Of a DNA stretch of 64,000 bases, positions 14,605 to 23,923 are shown one piece after another. The position numbers and the translations under genes were made by a program. The stretch's first letter is position 1, and every line of letters begins with the position of its first letter. The DNA comes from SZUA-430 sp044220975 (GTDB lineage: Bacteria > Pseudomonadota > Alphaproteobacteria > Micropepsales > Micropepsaceae), in the NCBI GenBank assembly GCA_044220975.1, contig JBGAPZ010000019.1:1-64000 (forward strand). The letters run 5' to 3'. A model generated the notes under the pieces. It saw nothing but the letters and a program-made list of their open reading frames with translations. It was not told the DNA's origin and searched no databases.

Positions 14605-16689
14605 ATGTCCATCGCGATGCCGAAGCGCACCGGCACATCCGAAAACCGCGTTGACGGCGAGGTCGATTGGCGGCGCGTCGCGTGGCTGACGCATGCTTCG
14701 CGGGCGCTCGACGAACTCGAAGAAACGAAGCTCGTTCCGGAGCGGAAGATTTTCTACCAGTTTTCCGCGCGCGGGCACGACGTTGCGCAGGTGCTGCTCG
14801 GGCTACAGCTCACGAATAAGAACGATGCTATTTGCGGATACTATCGCTCGCGACCGATTTTGCTCGCGCTCGGTGTGTCGATTGCGGATGCGCTGGGGTC
14901 GTCCATGGCGCGGGCAGGCGGATATTCCGATGGGCGCGATATCGGCGCTGTTTTCAACTATCCCAACAGCAATGGCCCGTCGGCGCTGCCGATGTGCGGT
15001 GGCGTCGGCGCGCAGTACACGCCGACCGCGGGTTGGGCGCAGGCCCTTGAGTACCGGCGCTCGGTGTTGAACGATCGCGCGTGCGACGGTGCGATTGCAG
15101 TCGCGCTCGGCGGCGACGGATCTGTGGCGACGAACGGGTTTTGGGCGTCGCTCAATATGGCGTCGGTGTTGCGGTTGCCGATGCTGTTCTACATCGAAGA
15201 CAATGGCTACGGCATTTCGGTGCCGGGCTCGTTGCAGACGCCAGGCGGCGACATCGCGGCGAACTTGAAGGCCTTCAAACAGCTTTCGGTGATTGCGGGT
15301 GACGGAACGGATCCTGCCGAAACAGGTGCTCTGATCAAGGATGCGGTGCGCCAGGTGCGCGAGCGTCGTGGACCTGCGTTGCTTCGGTTGACGGTCCCGC
15401 GGCTTGAGGGACATTCGTTTCAAGACACGCAGACATATAAGTCCGCGGACACGATCGCGGCCGAGAAGGCGCGTGATCCGCTGCCGAAGTTGCGTGAGCA
15501 TCTGGTGCCGGCGGTGATCGACGCCGCCGAATGGGATCGCATCGCCGCCGATGCGAGGGGCGCGGTCGAAGGTGCGCGCCGCGAGGCGGAGGCGCGGCCG
15601 GTCGCCGATCTGGCGCGGACAGCGCGGCATGTGTTCTGCGAGGGCGAGATGCAGGCGATGGGCGGGCAGGCGACGCACGGTTACGTTTCGCCGCGCACAA
15701 CGCCCACGGCGCAGGGCGAGGGTCAGCGCATCAATATGGTGACGGCGATCCGGCGAACGCTGGAGCAGGAACTCAGCATCAATCCGCGCGTGGTCGTGTT
15801 CGGCGAAGACGTGGGCCCGAAGGGCGGCGTGCATGCGGTGACGTTGGGCTTACAGGAGAAGTTCGGCCTCGCACGCGTATTCGACACGTCGCTCTCCGAA
15901 GAGGGGATCATCGGGCGTGCGGTCGGGATGTCGCTCGCCGGGCTCATGCCTGTGCCGGAGATTCAATTCCGCAAATACGCCGATCCTGCGACGGAGCAGA
16001 TCAACGACTGCGGGACGATGCGCTGGCGGACGAACAACAGGTTCGCGGCGCCCATGGTCGTTCGCATGCCGATCGGGTTCTTCAAATGCGGCGATCCCTG
16101 GCACAGTCAGACGAACGAGGTGCAATACGTACATGCGCCGGGCTGGAAGGTGGCCGTACCGTCGAATGCGGAAGACGCTGTTGGGTTGTTGCGCACGGCG
16201 CTCAGGGGCAACGATCCGGTGATGTTCTTCGAGCACCGCGCCATGCTCGATGCGCCGAGCGCGCGCAAGCCTTATCCCGGTGACGATTTCGCATTGCCGT
16301 TCGGCGAAGCGCGCGTAACACGCGAGGGTAATGACCTCACGATCGTCACTTGGGGTGCGATGGTAGAGCGTTGCGAGGAAGCGGCTGAGGGGCAGTCGGT
16401 CGAGATTATCGATTTGCGCACGTTGGCGCCTTGGGACCGCGATGCGGTCGTCGCGTCGGTGAAGCGCACGCGACGCTGCCTGATCGTGCATGAGGATTTG
16501 ATCACGGCGGGGTTTGGGGCGGAGATTGCTGCAGTCGTCGCGGAGAGCGCTTTCCTCGACCTCGATGCGCCGATCTCTCGCCTTGCGATGCCCGACATAC
16601 CAAGCCCCCATAATCCCGCGCTGATGGAATGGGCGCTGCCATCGGTGGACGGCATTCGTACGAAGATCGAAGCGCTGGTGGGCTTCTGA
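14605..16689 (+). CDS. Fused alpha-beta E1 component of a 2-oxoacid dehydrogenase complex
   Basis: The 694-residue protein joins the E1 alpha and E1 beta chains that are usually separate. The N-terminal half carries the thiamine diphosphate motif GDGS...N (VALGGDGSVATNGFWASLN, then YIEDNGYGIS). The C-terminal half, from about residue 370 (INMVTAIRRTLEQEL), has the transketolase-like beta domain with VFGEDVG and the swivel domain ending in HEDLITAGFGAEI. It decarboxylates a branched-chain or aromatic 2-oxoacid and passes the acyl group to E2. The stop overlaps the E2 start (TGATG). Given the aminotransferase and paa neighbours, phenylpyruvate is a candidate substrate; branched-chain oxoacids are the conventional alternative. 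Confidence 0.85.
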   Translation: MSIAMPKRTGTSENRVDGEVDWRRVAWLTHASRALDELEETKLVPERKIFYQFSARGHDVAQVLLGLQLTNKNDAICGYYRSRPILLALGVSIADALGSSMARAGGYSDGRDIGAVFNYPNSNGPSALPMCGGVGAQYTPTAGWAQALEYRRSVLNDRACDGAIAVALGGDGSVATNGFWASLNMASVLRLPMLFYIEDNGYGISVPGSLQTPGGDIAANLKAFKQLSVIAGDGTDPAETGALIKDAVRQVRERRGPALLRLTVPRLEGHSFQDTQTYKSADTIAAEKARDPLPKLREHLVPAVIDAAEWDRIAADARGAVEGARREAEARPVADLARTARHVFCEGEMQAMGGQATHGYVSPRTTPTAQGEGQRINMVTAIRRTLEQELSINPRVVVFGEDVGPKGGVHAVTLGLQEKFGLARVFDTSLSEEGIIGRAVGMSLAGLMPVPEIQFRKYADPATEQINDCGTMRWRTNNRFAAPMVVRMPIGFFKCGDPWHSQTNEVQYVHAPGWKVAVPSNAEDAVGLLRTALRGNDPVMFFEHRAMLDAPSARKPYPGDDFALPFGEARVTREGNDLTIVTWGAMVERCEEAAEGQSVEIIDLRTLAPWDRDAVVASVKRTRRCLIVHEDLITAGFGAEIAAVVAESAFLDLDAPISRLAMPDIPSPHNPALMEWALPSVDGIRTKIEALVGF

Positions 16690-17840
16690 TGGCCGACATC
16701 ATTGTTCCTGCCGAGCAGGAAGGCACGACGGCGGTCGTGAAGAATTGGCTGAAGAAAGTTGGCGAGACGGTGCGCATCAACGATCCGCTGGTCGAGATCG
16801 AGACCGATAAGGTCGCAGTCGAAATCGCGGCGACGGCGGACGGGGTTCTGTCGGAGATCCTGCTCGACGAGGGCGCCGAAGTGGAGCCTGGCACGGTGCT
16901 CGGGCGCATTGCGAGCGGTGTCGGCGTTCAAGAAACCAAATCCGCGCCCAAGTCCGCGACGCGAAGTGCTGCGGTCCAGCCACGTTCCGCGGGCGATCAG
17001 TTGCCGCCAGGCGTTCGGCGAATGCTTGCCGAGCATAGCCTTGAGGCGGGCGACGTTCCGGTCAGCGGCGATCGCCTGACGCGCGAAGACATTCAGGCAT
17101 TCGTCGATGCGCGCGCGAAAGCTGCGCCGGGACCGGCCCCGCACGGTGTCACGCGGATGCCGCACGATTCCATGCGCAAGCGGATTGCCGAACATCTTTC
17201 GCAATCCGTGCGTACCGCCCCGCATGTGACCGCCGTGTTCGAAGCGGATTTCTCGGCCATCATTGCGCACAGGAACGCACACAAATCCGCGTTCGAAAAG
17301 ACGGGCGCCAATTTGACGTTCACGGCGTATTTTGTTGTGGCGTGCGTGGCGGCGATGAAGGTGGCGCCTGCCGTGAACGGGCGATGGTTCGACGACCGCA
17401 TCGAGATCGCGGACGACATCAATATCGGTATCGGGACCGCGCTGGGCGAGAAGGGGTTGATCGTTCCGGTTATTCACAAAGCGCAAGCGTTGTCGCTGCT
17501 CGAGGTTGCAAAGCAGCTGAGCGATCTGACCGAACGCGCGCGGTCGGGAAAGCTTTCGCCAGCGGACGTGCGCGACGGGACATTTTCGATCTCGAACCAC
17601 GGCGTTTCCGGCTCGCTTGTTGCGTCGCCCATCATCATCAACCAACCGCAGTCCGCGATCTTAGGTGTGGGTAAGCTTCAGAAGCGCGTGGTGGTGCGCG
17701 AAGCCGGCGGAGTTGATAAGATAGAAATCCGCCCAATGGCCTATGTGTCGCTCACGATCGATCATCGCGTGATCGATGCGTTTCAAACGAACGCGTGGTT
17801 GACGCGGTTCGTCGAGATGCTGGAGACATGGGCGGACTAG
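16689..17840 (+). CDS. Dihydrolipoamide acyltransferase E2 of a 2-oxoacid dehydrogenase complex
   Basis: The 383-residue E2 has one lipoyl domain (residues 1-78, lipoylation motif EIETDKVAVE), a short linker, a peripheral-subunit-binding domain (about 100-140, LPPGVRRMLAEHSL) and the catalytic domain. The catalytic His is in LTIDHRVIDAFQTN; the usual Gly after the Asp (HRxxDG) is Ala here. The start codon overlaps the E1 stop. No E3 gene is in the window, so dihydrolipoamide dehydrogenase must come from elsewhere. Confidence 0.88.
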   Translation: MADIIVPAEQEGTTAVVKNWLKKVGETVRINDPLVEIETDKVAVEIAATADGVLSEILLDEGAEVEPGTVLGRIASGVGVQETKSAPKSATRSAAVQPRSAGDQLPPGVRRMLAEHSLEAGDVPVSGDRLTREDIQAFVDARAKAAPGPAPHGVTRMPHDSMRKRIAEHLSQSVRTAPHVTAVFEADFSAIIAHRNAHKSAFEKTGANLTFTAYFVVACVAAMKVAPAVNGRWFDDRIEIADDINIGIGTALGEKGLIVPVIHKAQALSLLEVAKQLSDLTERARSGKLSPADVRDGTFSISNHGVSGSLVASPIIINQPQSAILGVGKLQKRVVVREAGGVDKIEIRPMAYVSLTIDHRVIDAFQTNAWLTRFVEMLETWAD

Positions 17841-17851
17841 GAGCAAGACGA

Positions 17852-19066
17852 ATGGCACAGCCACACATTCAAGCCGTGACGCCCTCGCTGTTCGGCGCGT
17901 TGAAGACGCAGCCGCAGGACCCTTTGCTGGCACTGATGGCGGAGTTCCGAAACGACCCGCGCGAGGGGAAGATCGACCTCGGCGTCGGGATGTATCGCGA
18001 TGCGACCGGCATCACGCCGGTCATGCGAGCCGTGAAGGCGGCCGAGCGTATCTTGCTCGAGACGCAAACGACCAAAGGCTACATGGGGACGGAAGGCGAT
18101 TTTGTGTTCGTCGATTTGCTGAAGCCGATCGTCTTCGGCGAGGCGGTTGCGAAAAGCGATCGGATCGTGGGGCTGCAAACGCCTGGCGGTACGGGCGCGT
18201 TGCGCCTTGGGGCTGAGTTGATTGCGGCGGTCAGGCCGCGCGCGAAGGTGTGGCTCGGCGAGCCGACCTGGCCGAACCATCGGCCGCTTCTCAATGCGGC
18301 GCGGCTTGCGGTCGAAGGGTTCAAGCATTTCGACAAGGCGGCGCAAACGCTGCCTTTCGACGAGACGGTGGGGGCACTCAATCGCGCGGAGCCAGGCGAC
18401 ATCGTCGTTCTGCAAGCGTGTTGTCACAACCCAACGGGCGCCGACTACAGCATTGAGCAGTGGCGTGTCATTGCGGAGATGTTTGCGAAGCGGGGTCTCG
18501 TGCCTTTTTTCGACTTTGCCTACCAAGGCCTCGGCGATGGGTTGGATGCGGATGCCAAAGGCATGCGCCTCGTCCTTGACCACGTGGATGAGGCGCTGAT
18601 CGGTTATGCGAGCGACAAGAATTTCGGCGTCTATCGCGAGCGCGTCGGCGCGTTGTTCGTGATGGCTAACAATGGACGCGCTGCGAGTGCCGCGTACACG
18701 CAGGCGCAGGCGCTCGCGCGCGCGAACTGGTCGATGCCGTCGGATCACGGCGCCGCGGTGGTGCGGCTGGTGCTGCAATCGGCGGAACTTACGCGGGATT
18801 GGAAAGCAGAGCTCGACGGCATGCGAGCGCGCATTCTGAGCAACCGCGCCCGGCTTGCGGCGCTCAATCCTCGGCTCAGTGCGGTCGAGCAACAGCGCGG
18901 CATGTTCAGCCAAATTCAGATCGCGCCGGAGGCGGTGGCCCGTCTAAAAGACGAACATGCGGTCTACATTGTGGGCTCGGGCCGAATGAATGTCGCCGGC
19001 TTCCGCGACGATGGCGAGGTCGTTCGGTTCGCCAAAGCGCTAGCTTCAGTGAACGGCGACGGCTAA
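17852..19066 (+). CDS. Aromatic/aspartate-type aminotransferase (class I)
   Basis: This 404-residue PLP enzyme is of the AspC/TyrB type. Visible motifs are LGVGMYRDATGITPVM, the CCHNPTGADYS segment, FFDFAYQGLGDGLDADA and the PLP-lysine region YASDKNFGVYRERVGAL. The residue before the lysine is Asp where AspC has Ser. It would interconvert aromatic amino acids and their oxoacids (for example phenylalanine and phenylpyruvate). It is third in the E1-E2-aminotransferase operon; AGGAG precedes ATG 17852. Its 3' end overlaps the convergent P450 gene by 21 bp. Confidence 0.87.
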   Translation: MAQPHIQAVTPSLFGALKTQPQDPLLALMAEFRNDPREGKIDLGVGMYRDATGITPVMRAVKAAERILLETQTTKGYMGTEGDFVFVDLLKPIVFGEAVAKSDRIVGLQTPGGTGALRLGAELIAAVRPRAKVWLGEPTWPNHRPLLNAARLAVEGFKHFDKAAQTLPFDETVGALNRAEPGDIVVLQACCHNPTGADYSIEQWRVIAEMFAKRGLVPFFDFAYQGLGDGLDADAKGMRLVLDHVDEALIGYASDKNFGVYRERVGALFVMANNGRAASAAYTQAQALARANWSMPSDHGAAVVRLVLQSAELTRDWKAELDGMRARILSNRARLAALNPRLSAVEQQRGMFSQIQIAPEAVARLKDEHAVYIVGSGRMNVAGFRDDGEVVRFAKALASVNGDG

Positions 19067-20257
19067 CGACGCAAAGCCGCGAAAGCGGGCGCGGCGATTG
19101 CGTTTCGGCTGCTCGGTCAGTTCGTAGTTTGGGAAGCGCTTCATCCACTTGCCGAGAGCGATGCGGCCTTCCATGCGCGCGAGGTTCATGCCGGCACATT
19201 GGTGCGGGCCGGCCGCGAACGCCAAATGACGGTTTGGGGTTCGTGCAATGTCGAAGCGTTCGGCATCGGCGAATTCGTCTGGGTCGCGGTTTGCCGCGCC
19301 GATGCCGAGCGTGACGAACGTGCCCGGTTCAATCGCGAACCCGGCGATATCGGTTGCGCGCGTCGTGACGCGGTTGCCGAGCTGGTTCGAGCTTTCGTAG
19401 CGCAGCACTTCTTCGATCGCCGAACGGAGCAGCGTTTCGTTTGTGAGAAGACGCGCGCGCTCATCGCGGACGCGGTCGAACAGTTCGATCGCGTTGCCGA
19501 TGAGGTTCGTGGTCGTTTCGTGGCCGGCATTCAGGAGGAAGACGCAGTTCTCAGCGAGTTCGGGACCGGAGAGCGGCTCGCCTTCGCTTTGGAGCAGCCG
19601 GGTTAAGACGTCATGGTCGGGGTCGCCCGGATGCTTGCGGCGTTCTTCGATTAGGATGTCGAGGTAGGCGTGGAAGTCGGTCAACGCTTGTTCGCCGCGC
19701 GCGAAGGCTTCGCGCGCGAGGACAGGTTCTAAAGCGCCCAGGATCGCGAGCGACCAGTCGCGCAGCGGCGCGCGATCGGCCATCGGGATTGCGAGCAGGT
19801 CGCCGATCACTTCGATGGGAATCGCGCCTGCGAAGTCCGCTATCGCATCGATTGCACGCTTGGCGGCCGCTTCGTCGAGTAGGCGGTCGACGAGGCGTTC
19901 AAGCTTCGGCTCGAGGGGCGCCAACGCTTTCGGTACGAGCGCACCCATGATCGAGCGCCGTACACGCGGGTGATACGGCGCGTCATTGAAGACGAGGCTC
20001 GTTGTGTGGTGACGAAACAGGCGTGAGTTGGTGCCGAATTTCGGACCGAACTCAGCTTTCTTGTCGGAGGAGAACGTCGCCGTGTCCTGATAGACGGCGA
20101 GCACGTCGGCGTAGCGGCTTAGGAAGACGGCGCCATCAGGCAGGCGCATTACCGGATCGTGCTTGCGTAGCGCGCGGTAGGTTGGGAAGGGGTCGTCGTA
20201 GAAGCTGTCGGGCAATTTCTTCAGGTCGAAGATGCGGGCGAGATCGGCGTCGCTCAT
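19046..20257 (-). CDS. Cytochrome P450
   Basis: This is a soluble bacterial-type P450 of 403 residues. The I-helix oxygen-activation motif is NAGHETTTN, the K-helix is EEVLRYESS, and the heme-thiolate loop is FAAGPHQCAGMNLAR. The ATG at 20257 overlaps the stop of the upstream hydrolase gene (ATGA), so it belongs to the paaG-paaZ-hydrolase-P450 transcription unit. The substrate is unknown; an aromatic or hydroxylated intermediate is only a guess from the context. Redox partners other than PaaE are not encoded nearby. Confidence 0.88.
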   Translation of the reverse strand: MSDADLARIFDLKKLPDSFYDDPFPTYRALRKHDPVMRLPDGAVFLSRYADVLAVYQDTATFSSDKKAEFGPKFGTNSRLFRHHTTSLVFNDAPYHPRVRRSIMGALVPKALAPLEPKLERLVDRLLDEAAAKRAIDAIADFAGAIPIEVIGDLLAIPMADRAPLRDWSLAILGALEPVLAREAFARGEQALTDFHAYLDILIEERRKHPGDPDHDVLTRLLQSEGEPLSGPELAENCVFLLNAGHETTTNLIGNAIELFDRVRDERARLLTNETLLRSAIEEVLRYESSNQLGNRVTTRATDIAGFAIEPGTFVTLGIGAANRDPDEFADAERFDIARTPNRHLAFAAGPHQCAGMNLARMEGRIALGKWMKRFPNYELTEQPKRNRRARFRGFASLAVAVH

Positions 20258-21006
20258 CCAAGGCGGCTTTCGATCCAATCCCAAACGGCCGCGGGCCTCT
20301 CGACCATCGCGTTGTGACCAGCGTCCGCAATTGTGACCGCGTTGGTGTCGAAAGCACGCAGCTGGTCTTGTGTGACCATCGGGTCGGTTTCGCCGCGTGC
20401 CAGATGCGCGGGCGCACGAGCGGTGTCGATGAGCGCACGCATCGGCGGTGCGCCGACGGTCATCGTTCGCGGATCATAGGCTAGGCGCCACCCATCGCTT
20501 TCCTGCACGACACCGGCGGCAGCGGCGGGTGAGTTCTTGCCGATCAATCCTGAGAGCCCTGCCACCTTCAGGTAGCGATCGACGGCTTCGTCCTTTGTGG
20601 TGAAGCGGCGCGCCGGGGCTGCGGCGAGGCCTTGCATGCGGGTGAGTTCTTCGTCGCTCCACGCAACCTTGATGCCTAGGCCGAAGGCGCGCGATGGCGC
20701 GGCGCCGAAGGTGCCCGACGCCAACGCTAAGGCCACCGCACCGCCCATGGAGTGTCCGGCGACGATGATCTCGCGCCATGGGCCGTGGGATTGGATGAGC
20801 GCTGCCACGTCCGCGGCGTGATCGGCGAGCGCGTACGTCTCGCTGTGCGGAGACGCACCGTGGCCGCGTAAGTCGGGCGCTATCCAGCTGCCGCGCCAAC
20901 GGCCGGTGTCCTGCATCGGCTGCCAAACGTGACGCGTGGCGCCCAAGCCGTGCAGCAGCACGATCAGCCTATCGCCAGTACCGCCACGGTCGGACGCGAG
21001 CCGCAT
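20254..21006 (-). CDS. Alpha/beta-hydrolase
   Basis: A 250-residue single-domain alpha/beta hydrolase with the oxyanion loop LLHGLGATRHVW, the nucleophile elbow GHSMGG (Ser) and the late catalytic His in IADAGHNAMVERP. Its ATG directly follows the paaZ stop and its stop overlaps the P450 start, so it is the third cistron of a tightly packed paa operon. A thioesterase or lactonase role in phenylacetyl-CoA breakdown is possible but unproven. Confidence 0.85.
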   Translation of the reverse strand: MRLASDRGGTGDRLIVLLHGLGATRHVWQPMQDTGRWRGSWIAPDLRGHGASPHSETYALADHAADVAALIQSHGPWREIIVAGHSMGGAVALALASGTFGAAPSRAFGLGIKVAWSDEELTRMQGLAAAPARRFTTKDEAVDRYLKVAGLSGLIGKNSPAAAAGVVQESDGWRLAYDPRTMTVGAPPMRALIDTARAPAHLARGETDPMVTQDQLRAFDTNAVTIADAGHNAMVERPAAVWDWIESRLG

Positions 21007-23025
21007 TCAAAGCGCGTTCATCGTCAGGAGTTCGTAGCTCGCGACCGGTTCTTCGTTCTGGTTCGTGAGCAGCACGGCCCAACGCACTTCGCCGTATTTG
21101 TCGGTGCGCGATGTCTTTTGCTTCACGGTGAGGTTCACCTTGATGGTTTCGCCCGGCTTTACCGGCTTGATGAAGCGCAGGTTGTCGAGACCGTAATTCG
21201 CGAGCACGGGGCCCGGATCGGGATCGACGAACAAGCCGGCAGCGAACGAAAGCAAGAGATAGCCGTGCGCGACGCGGCCGCCGAACAGCGGGTTCGCGGC
21301 GGCGGCCTTCTCGTCCATGTGGGCGTAGAACGTGTCGCCCGTGAAGTGGGCAAAATGTTCGACATCTTCGAGCGTGATCGTGCGCGGTTTGGTGACGAGC
21401 GTGCGGCCGAGTTCCAATTCGCCGAAACGCAAGCGGAACGGGTGCACGCTTTCGCGTTGCTCCGGCGCGCCAGGGAGCCAGTTGCTGGTGACCGCACTGA
21501 TCGTTCGCGGCGACGCTTGAATCGCGGTGCGCTGCATGTAGTGCATGACGCCTCGCAGGCCGCCCATTTCCTCGCCACCACCGGCGCGGCCCGGGCCGCC
21601 GTGAATGAGCGAGGGAAGCGGGGAGCCGTGTCCGGTCGATTCTTTCGCGCAGTCGCGGTCGATAACGACGAGACGGCCGTGGAACGAGGCTGCGCCGTCG
21701 ATGACTTCGCGCACGACCTTTGGATCATGCGTGTAAAGCGACATCACGAGTGAGCCTTTGCCGCGATTGACGATGCTGACCGCTTCGGCGAGGCCGGTGT
21801 AGGGCATCAACGTGGCAACGGGGCCGAACGGTTCGACGTCGTGAACCTTGGTCGCTGACAGAGGTTTGTCACAACGAAGCAGAGTTGGACCGATGAAACC
21901 GCCGTGGATAGGACTGGCGCCGTGTAGTTCGACCGGCTTCCCTCTTACGAGGCGCGCCTCCTCGTAGAGAATGTCAAGCTTCTGCAAAACATCTTCACGC
22001 TGTGCCAGGCTAATAAGCGGCCCCATTGTCACGCCTTCTTGGCGCGGATCGCCGACGACAACTTCGGCAAGCTGTTTCGTGAGTGCCAACTCTGCCGCGT
22101 CGACAACGTTCGCGGGGACAATGGCACGACGGATGGCGGTGCATTTCTGCCCCGCCTTCACCGTCATCTCGCGAACGACTTCTTTCACGAACAGGTCGAA
22201 TTCGGGCGTGTCGGGTGCGGCATCGGGCCCGAGGACTGCCGCGTTCAGCGAGTCGCGTTCGGCGACGAAGCGCACGCTTTCACGCGCGATGCCAGGATGG
22301 CGTTGCAGCTTCTCCGCCGTCTCGGCCGAGCCTGTGAACGAGACGACGTCTTGGCCTGTGAGATGGTCGAACAAATCCCCGATGGGACCGAGGAGGAGTT
22401 GAATCGCTCCTTTCGGGAGTACGTTCGCTTCAATGAGTACGCGGAATGCTGCTTCCGTGAGTTGGGCGCTGGCGGATGCCGGCTTGACGATTGCTGGAAC
22501 GCCGGCGAGCAGCGTTGGTGCCAGTTTTTCCAGCATGCCCCATACAGGGAAATTGAAAGCGTTGATGTGAACGGCGGCGCCTTTCAGCGACGTCATCACG
22601 TGCTGGCCGATGAACGTGCCCTTTTTCGACAGGCCTTCGACCGCGCCGTCGGTCAGGATCGTGTCGTTTGGCAGCTCGCGGCGGCCTTTCGAGGCGTAAG
22701 CGAACAGCGTCCCCGCGCCGCCTTCGATGTCGATCCAGCCGTCGCTCTTCGTTGCGCCAGTGTCGTAGGAGAGCGCGTAGAGTTCGTCTTTGCGCGTCAT
22801 GATGGCGTCGCCCAGCGCCTTCAGCATCTTGCCGCGGTCATGGAACGTGAGCTTGCGAAGGGCGGGGCCGCCTTCGTTTCGGGCGTGCGCGAGGATTGCA
22901 GCGAAGTCGCGAACTGTTTCGCCGAGTTGCGCAACCGGCTCACCGGTAATGGCGGACCGGATCGGCGTCATTGTCCCGCGCGGGGCGATCCAGGCATCCT
23001 GCGCGTAAGCTTGAAGCGCTTTCAT
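21007..23025 (-). CDS. paaZ: Oxepin-CoA hydrolase / 3-oxo-5,6-dehydrosuberyl-CoA semialdehyde dehydrogenase
   Basis: The 672-residue bifunctional enzyme opens the oxepin-CoA ring and oxidises the resulting aldehyde in aerobic phenylacetate breakdown. The N-terminal aldehyde dehydrogenase domain carries NFPVWGMLEK, FTGSAETAEK, the general-base Glu in RFVAERDSLNAA and the catalytic Cys in KAGQKCTAIRR. The C-terminal MaoC-like hot-dog hydratase domain starts at about residue 530 and has the active-site stretch FTGDTFYAHMDEKAA. It follows paaG by nine bases with an AGGAGG site, and is the length of PaaZ from other proteobacteria. Confidence 0.94.
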   Translation of the reverse strand: MKALQAYAQDAWIAPRGTMTPIRSAITGEPVAQLGETVRDFAAILAHARNEGGPALRKLTFHDRGKMLKALGDAIMTRKDELYALSYDTGATKSDGWIDIEGGAGTLFAYASKGRRELPNDTILTDGAVEGLSKKGTFIGQHVMTSLKGAAVHINAFNFPVWGMLEKLAPTLLAGVPAIVKPASASAQLTEAAFRVLIEANVLPKGAIQLLLGPIGDLFDHLTGQDVVSFTGSAETAEKLQRHPGIARESVRFVAERDSLNAAVLGPDAAPDTPEFDLFVKEVVREMTVKAGQKCTAIRRAIVPANVVDAAELALTKQLAEVVVGDPRQEGVTMGPLISLAQREDVLQKLDILYEEARLVRGKPVELHGASPIHGGFIGPTLLRCDKPLSATKVHDVEPFGPVATLMPYTGLAEAVSIVNRGKGSLVMSLYTHDPKVVREVIDGAASFHGRLVVIDRDCAKESTGHGSPLPSLIHGGPGRAGGGEEMGGLRGVMHYMQRTAIQASPRTISAVTSNWLPGAPEQRESVHPFRLRFGELELGRTLVTKPRTITLEDVEHFAHFTGDTFYAHMDEKAAAANPLFGGRVAHGYLLLSFAAGLFVDPDPGPVLANYGLDNLRFIKPVKPGETIKVNLTVKQKTSRTDKYGEVRWAVLLTNQNEEPVASYELLTMNAL

Positions 23026-23034
23026 AAAGGCCTC

Positions 23035-23826
23035 CTAGCGGCCAGTGAAGTTCGGCGTTCGCTTTTCGCCAAAGGCGGCGACGCCCTCTTTGTAGTCGTG
23101 ACTGCGGCCGAGATCGCGCTGCAGATCGCGCTCGAGATCGAGTTGCGCGTCGAGCGATTGCGACCAACTCTTGCGGATCGCGAGTTTCGTGGCACCGAGG
23201 CCTTTCGTCGGACCGTTGGCCAAGCGCTCGACCAACTTCGTCGCTTCGGTCTGCAGATCCACGTCGTCGACGGCGCGCCAGATCAAGCCCCACGCTTCGG
23301 CCTTCTCGGCGCTCAGTGGTTCGCCGGTCAGGGCGAGCGCCATGGCGCGCGGTTGGCCGGCGAGGCGCGGCAATATCCACGTGCCGCCGGAGTCGGGCAC
23401 GAGACCGATGTTCGCGAACGCTTGGATGAAGCGGGCGCTCCTTGCAGCGAGAACGATGTCGGCGGCGAAGGCGATGTTCGCGCCGGCGCCTGCGGCGACA
23501 CCGTTGACCGCACACACGACGGGCTTTGGCAATGCAACGAGGCGGCGGACGAGCGGGTTGTAGCGGTTCTCGAGCGACTCGCCGAGGTCGACGCCAGCGG
23601 CTCCCGGTGCGACGGCGCGATCGGACAAATCTTGGCCGGCGCAAAATCCGCGACCCGCACCCGTGATCAGCAACGCGCGGATGTCGGGATTGCGCTCGAC
23701 GGCGGTCAGCGCCTCAGCGATCTCGGCATGCATTTGCACATTGAAACTGTTCAACCGGTCAGGGCGGTTCAGCGTCAAACGCGCCGCGTTGTTGGTCAGA
23801 TCAAACAGGATGGTTTCGTAAGACAT
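23035..23826 (-). CDS. paaG: 1,2-epoxyphenylacetyl-CoA isomerase
   Basis: This 263-residue crotonase-fold enzyme converts ring-1,2-epoxyphenylacetyl-CoA to oxepin-CoA. The oxyanion hole region is RGFCAGQDL, and the catalytic Asp lies in NIGLVPDSGGTWILPR, the signature of PaaG rather than of plain hydratases. The C-terminus ends in the usual AFGEKRTPNFTGR. It is the first gene of a reverse operon (paaG-paaZ-hydrolase-P450) and diverges from paaI across a 97-bp promoter region with an AATTGACCG motif. Confidence 0.92.
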   Translation of the reverse strand: MSYETILFDLTNNAARLTLNRPDRLNSFNVQMHAEIAEALTAVERNPDIRALLITGAGRGFCAGQDLSDRAVAPGAAGVDLGESLENRYNPLVRRLVALPKPVVCAVNGVAAGAGANIAFAADIVLAARSARFIQAFANIGLVPDSGGTWILPRLAGQPRAMALALTGEPLSAEKAEAWGLIWRAVDDVDLQTEATKLVERLANGPTKGLGATKLAIRKSWSQSLDAQLDLERDLQRDLGRSHDYKEGVAAFGEKRTPNFTGR

Positions 23827-23897
23827 GCCGCCACCTCCCAGGGGTGTCGCGGGTTGGCCCCGCGCTCTTGTGTGCTACGCTTTAGGGTAGAACGCGC

Positions 23898-23910
23898 GGA
23901 CGGTCAATTT
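23898..23910 (-). promoter_or_regulatory. paaG promoter/operator motif AAATTGACCGTCC
   Basis: The reverse strand carries AAATTGACCGTCC, identical over 13 bases to the motif at 14534-14546. TTGACC (23902-23907) would be the -35 box, with a weak TAAAGC -10 17 bases on. The site lies in the paaG/paaI divergent spacer. Confidence 0.5.
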
Positions 23911-23923
23911 CAGGACGGATCAC

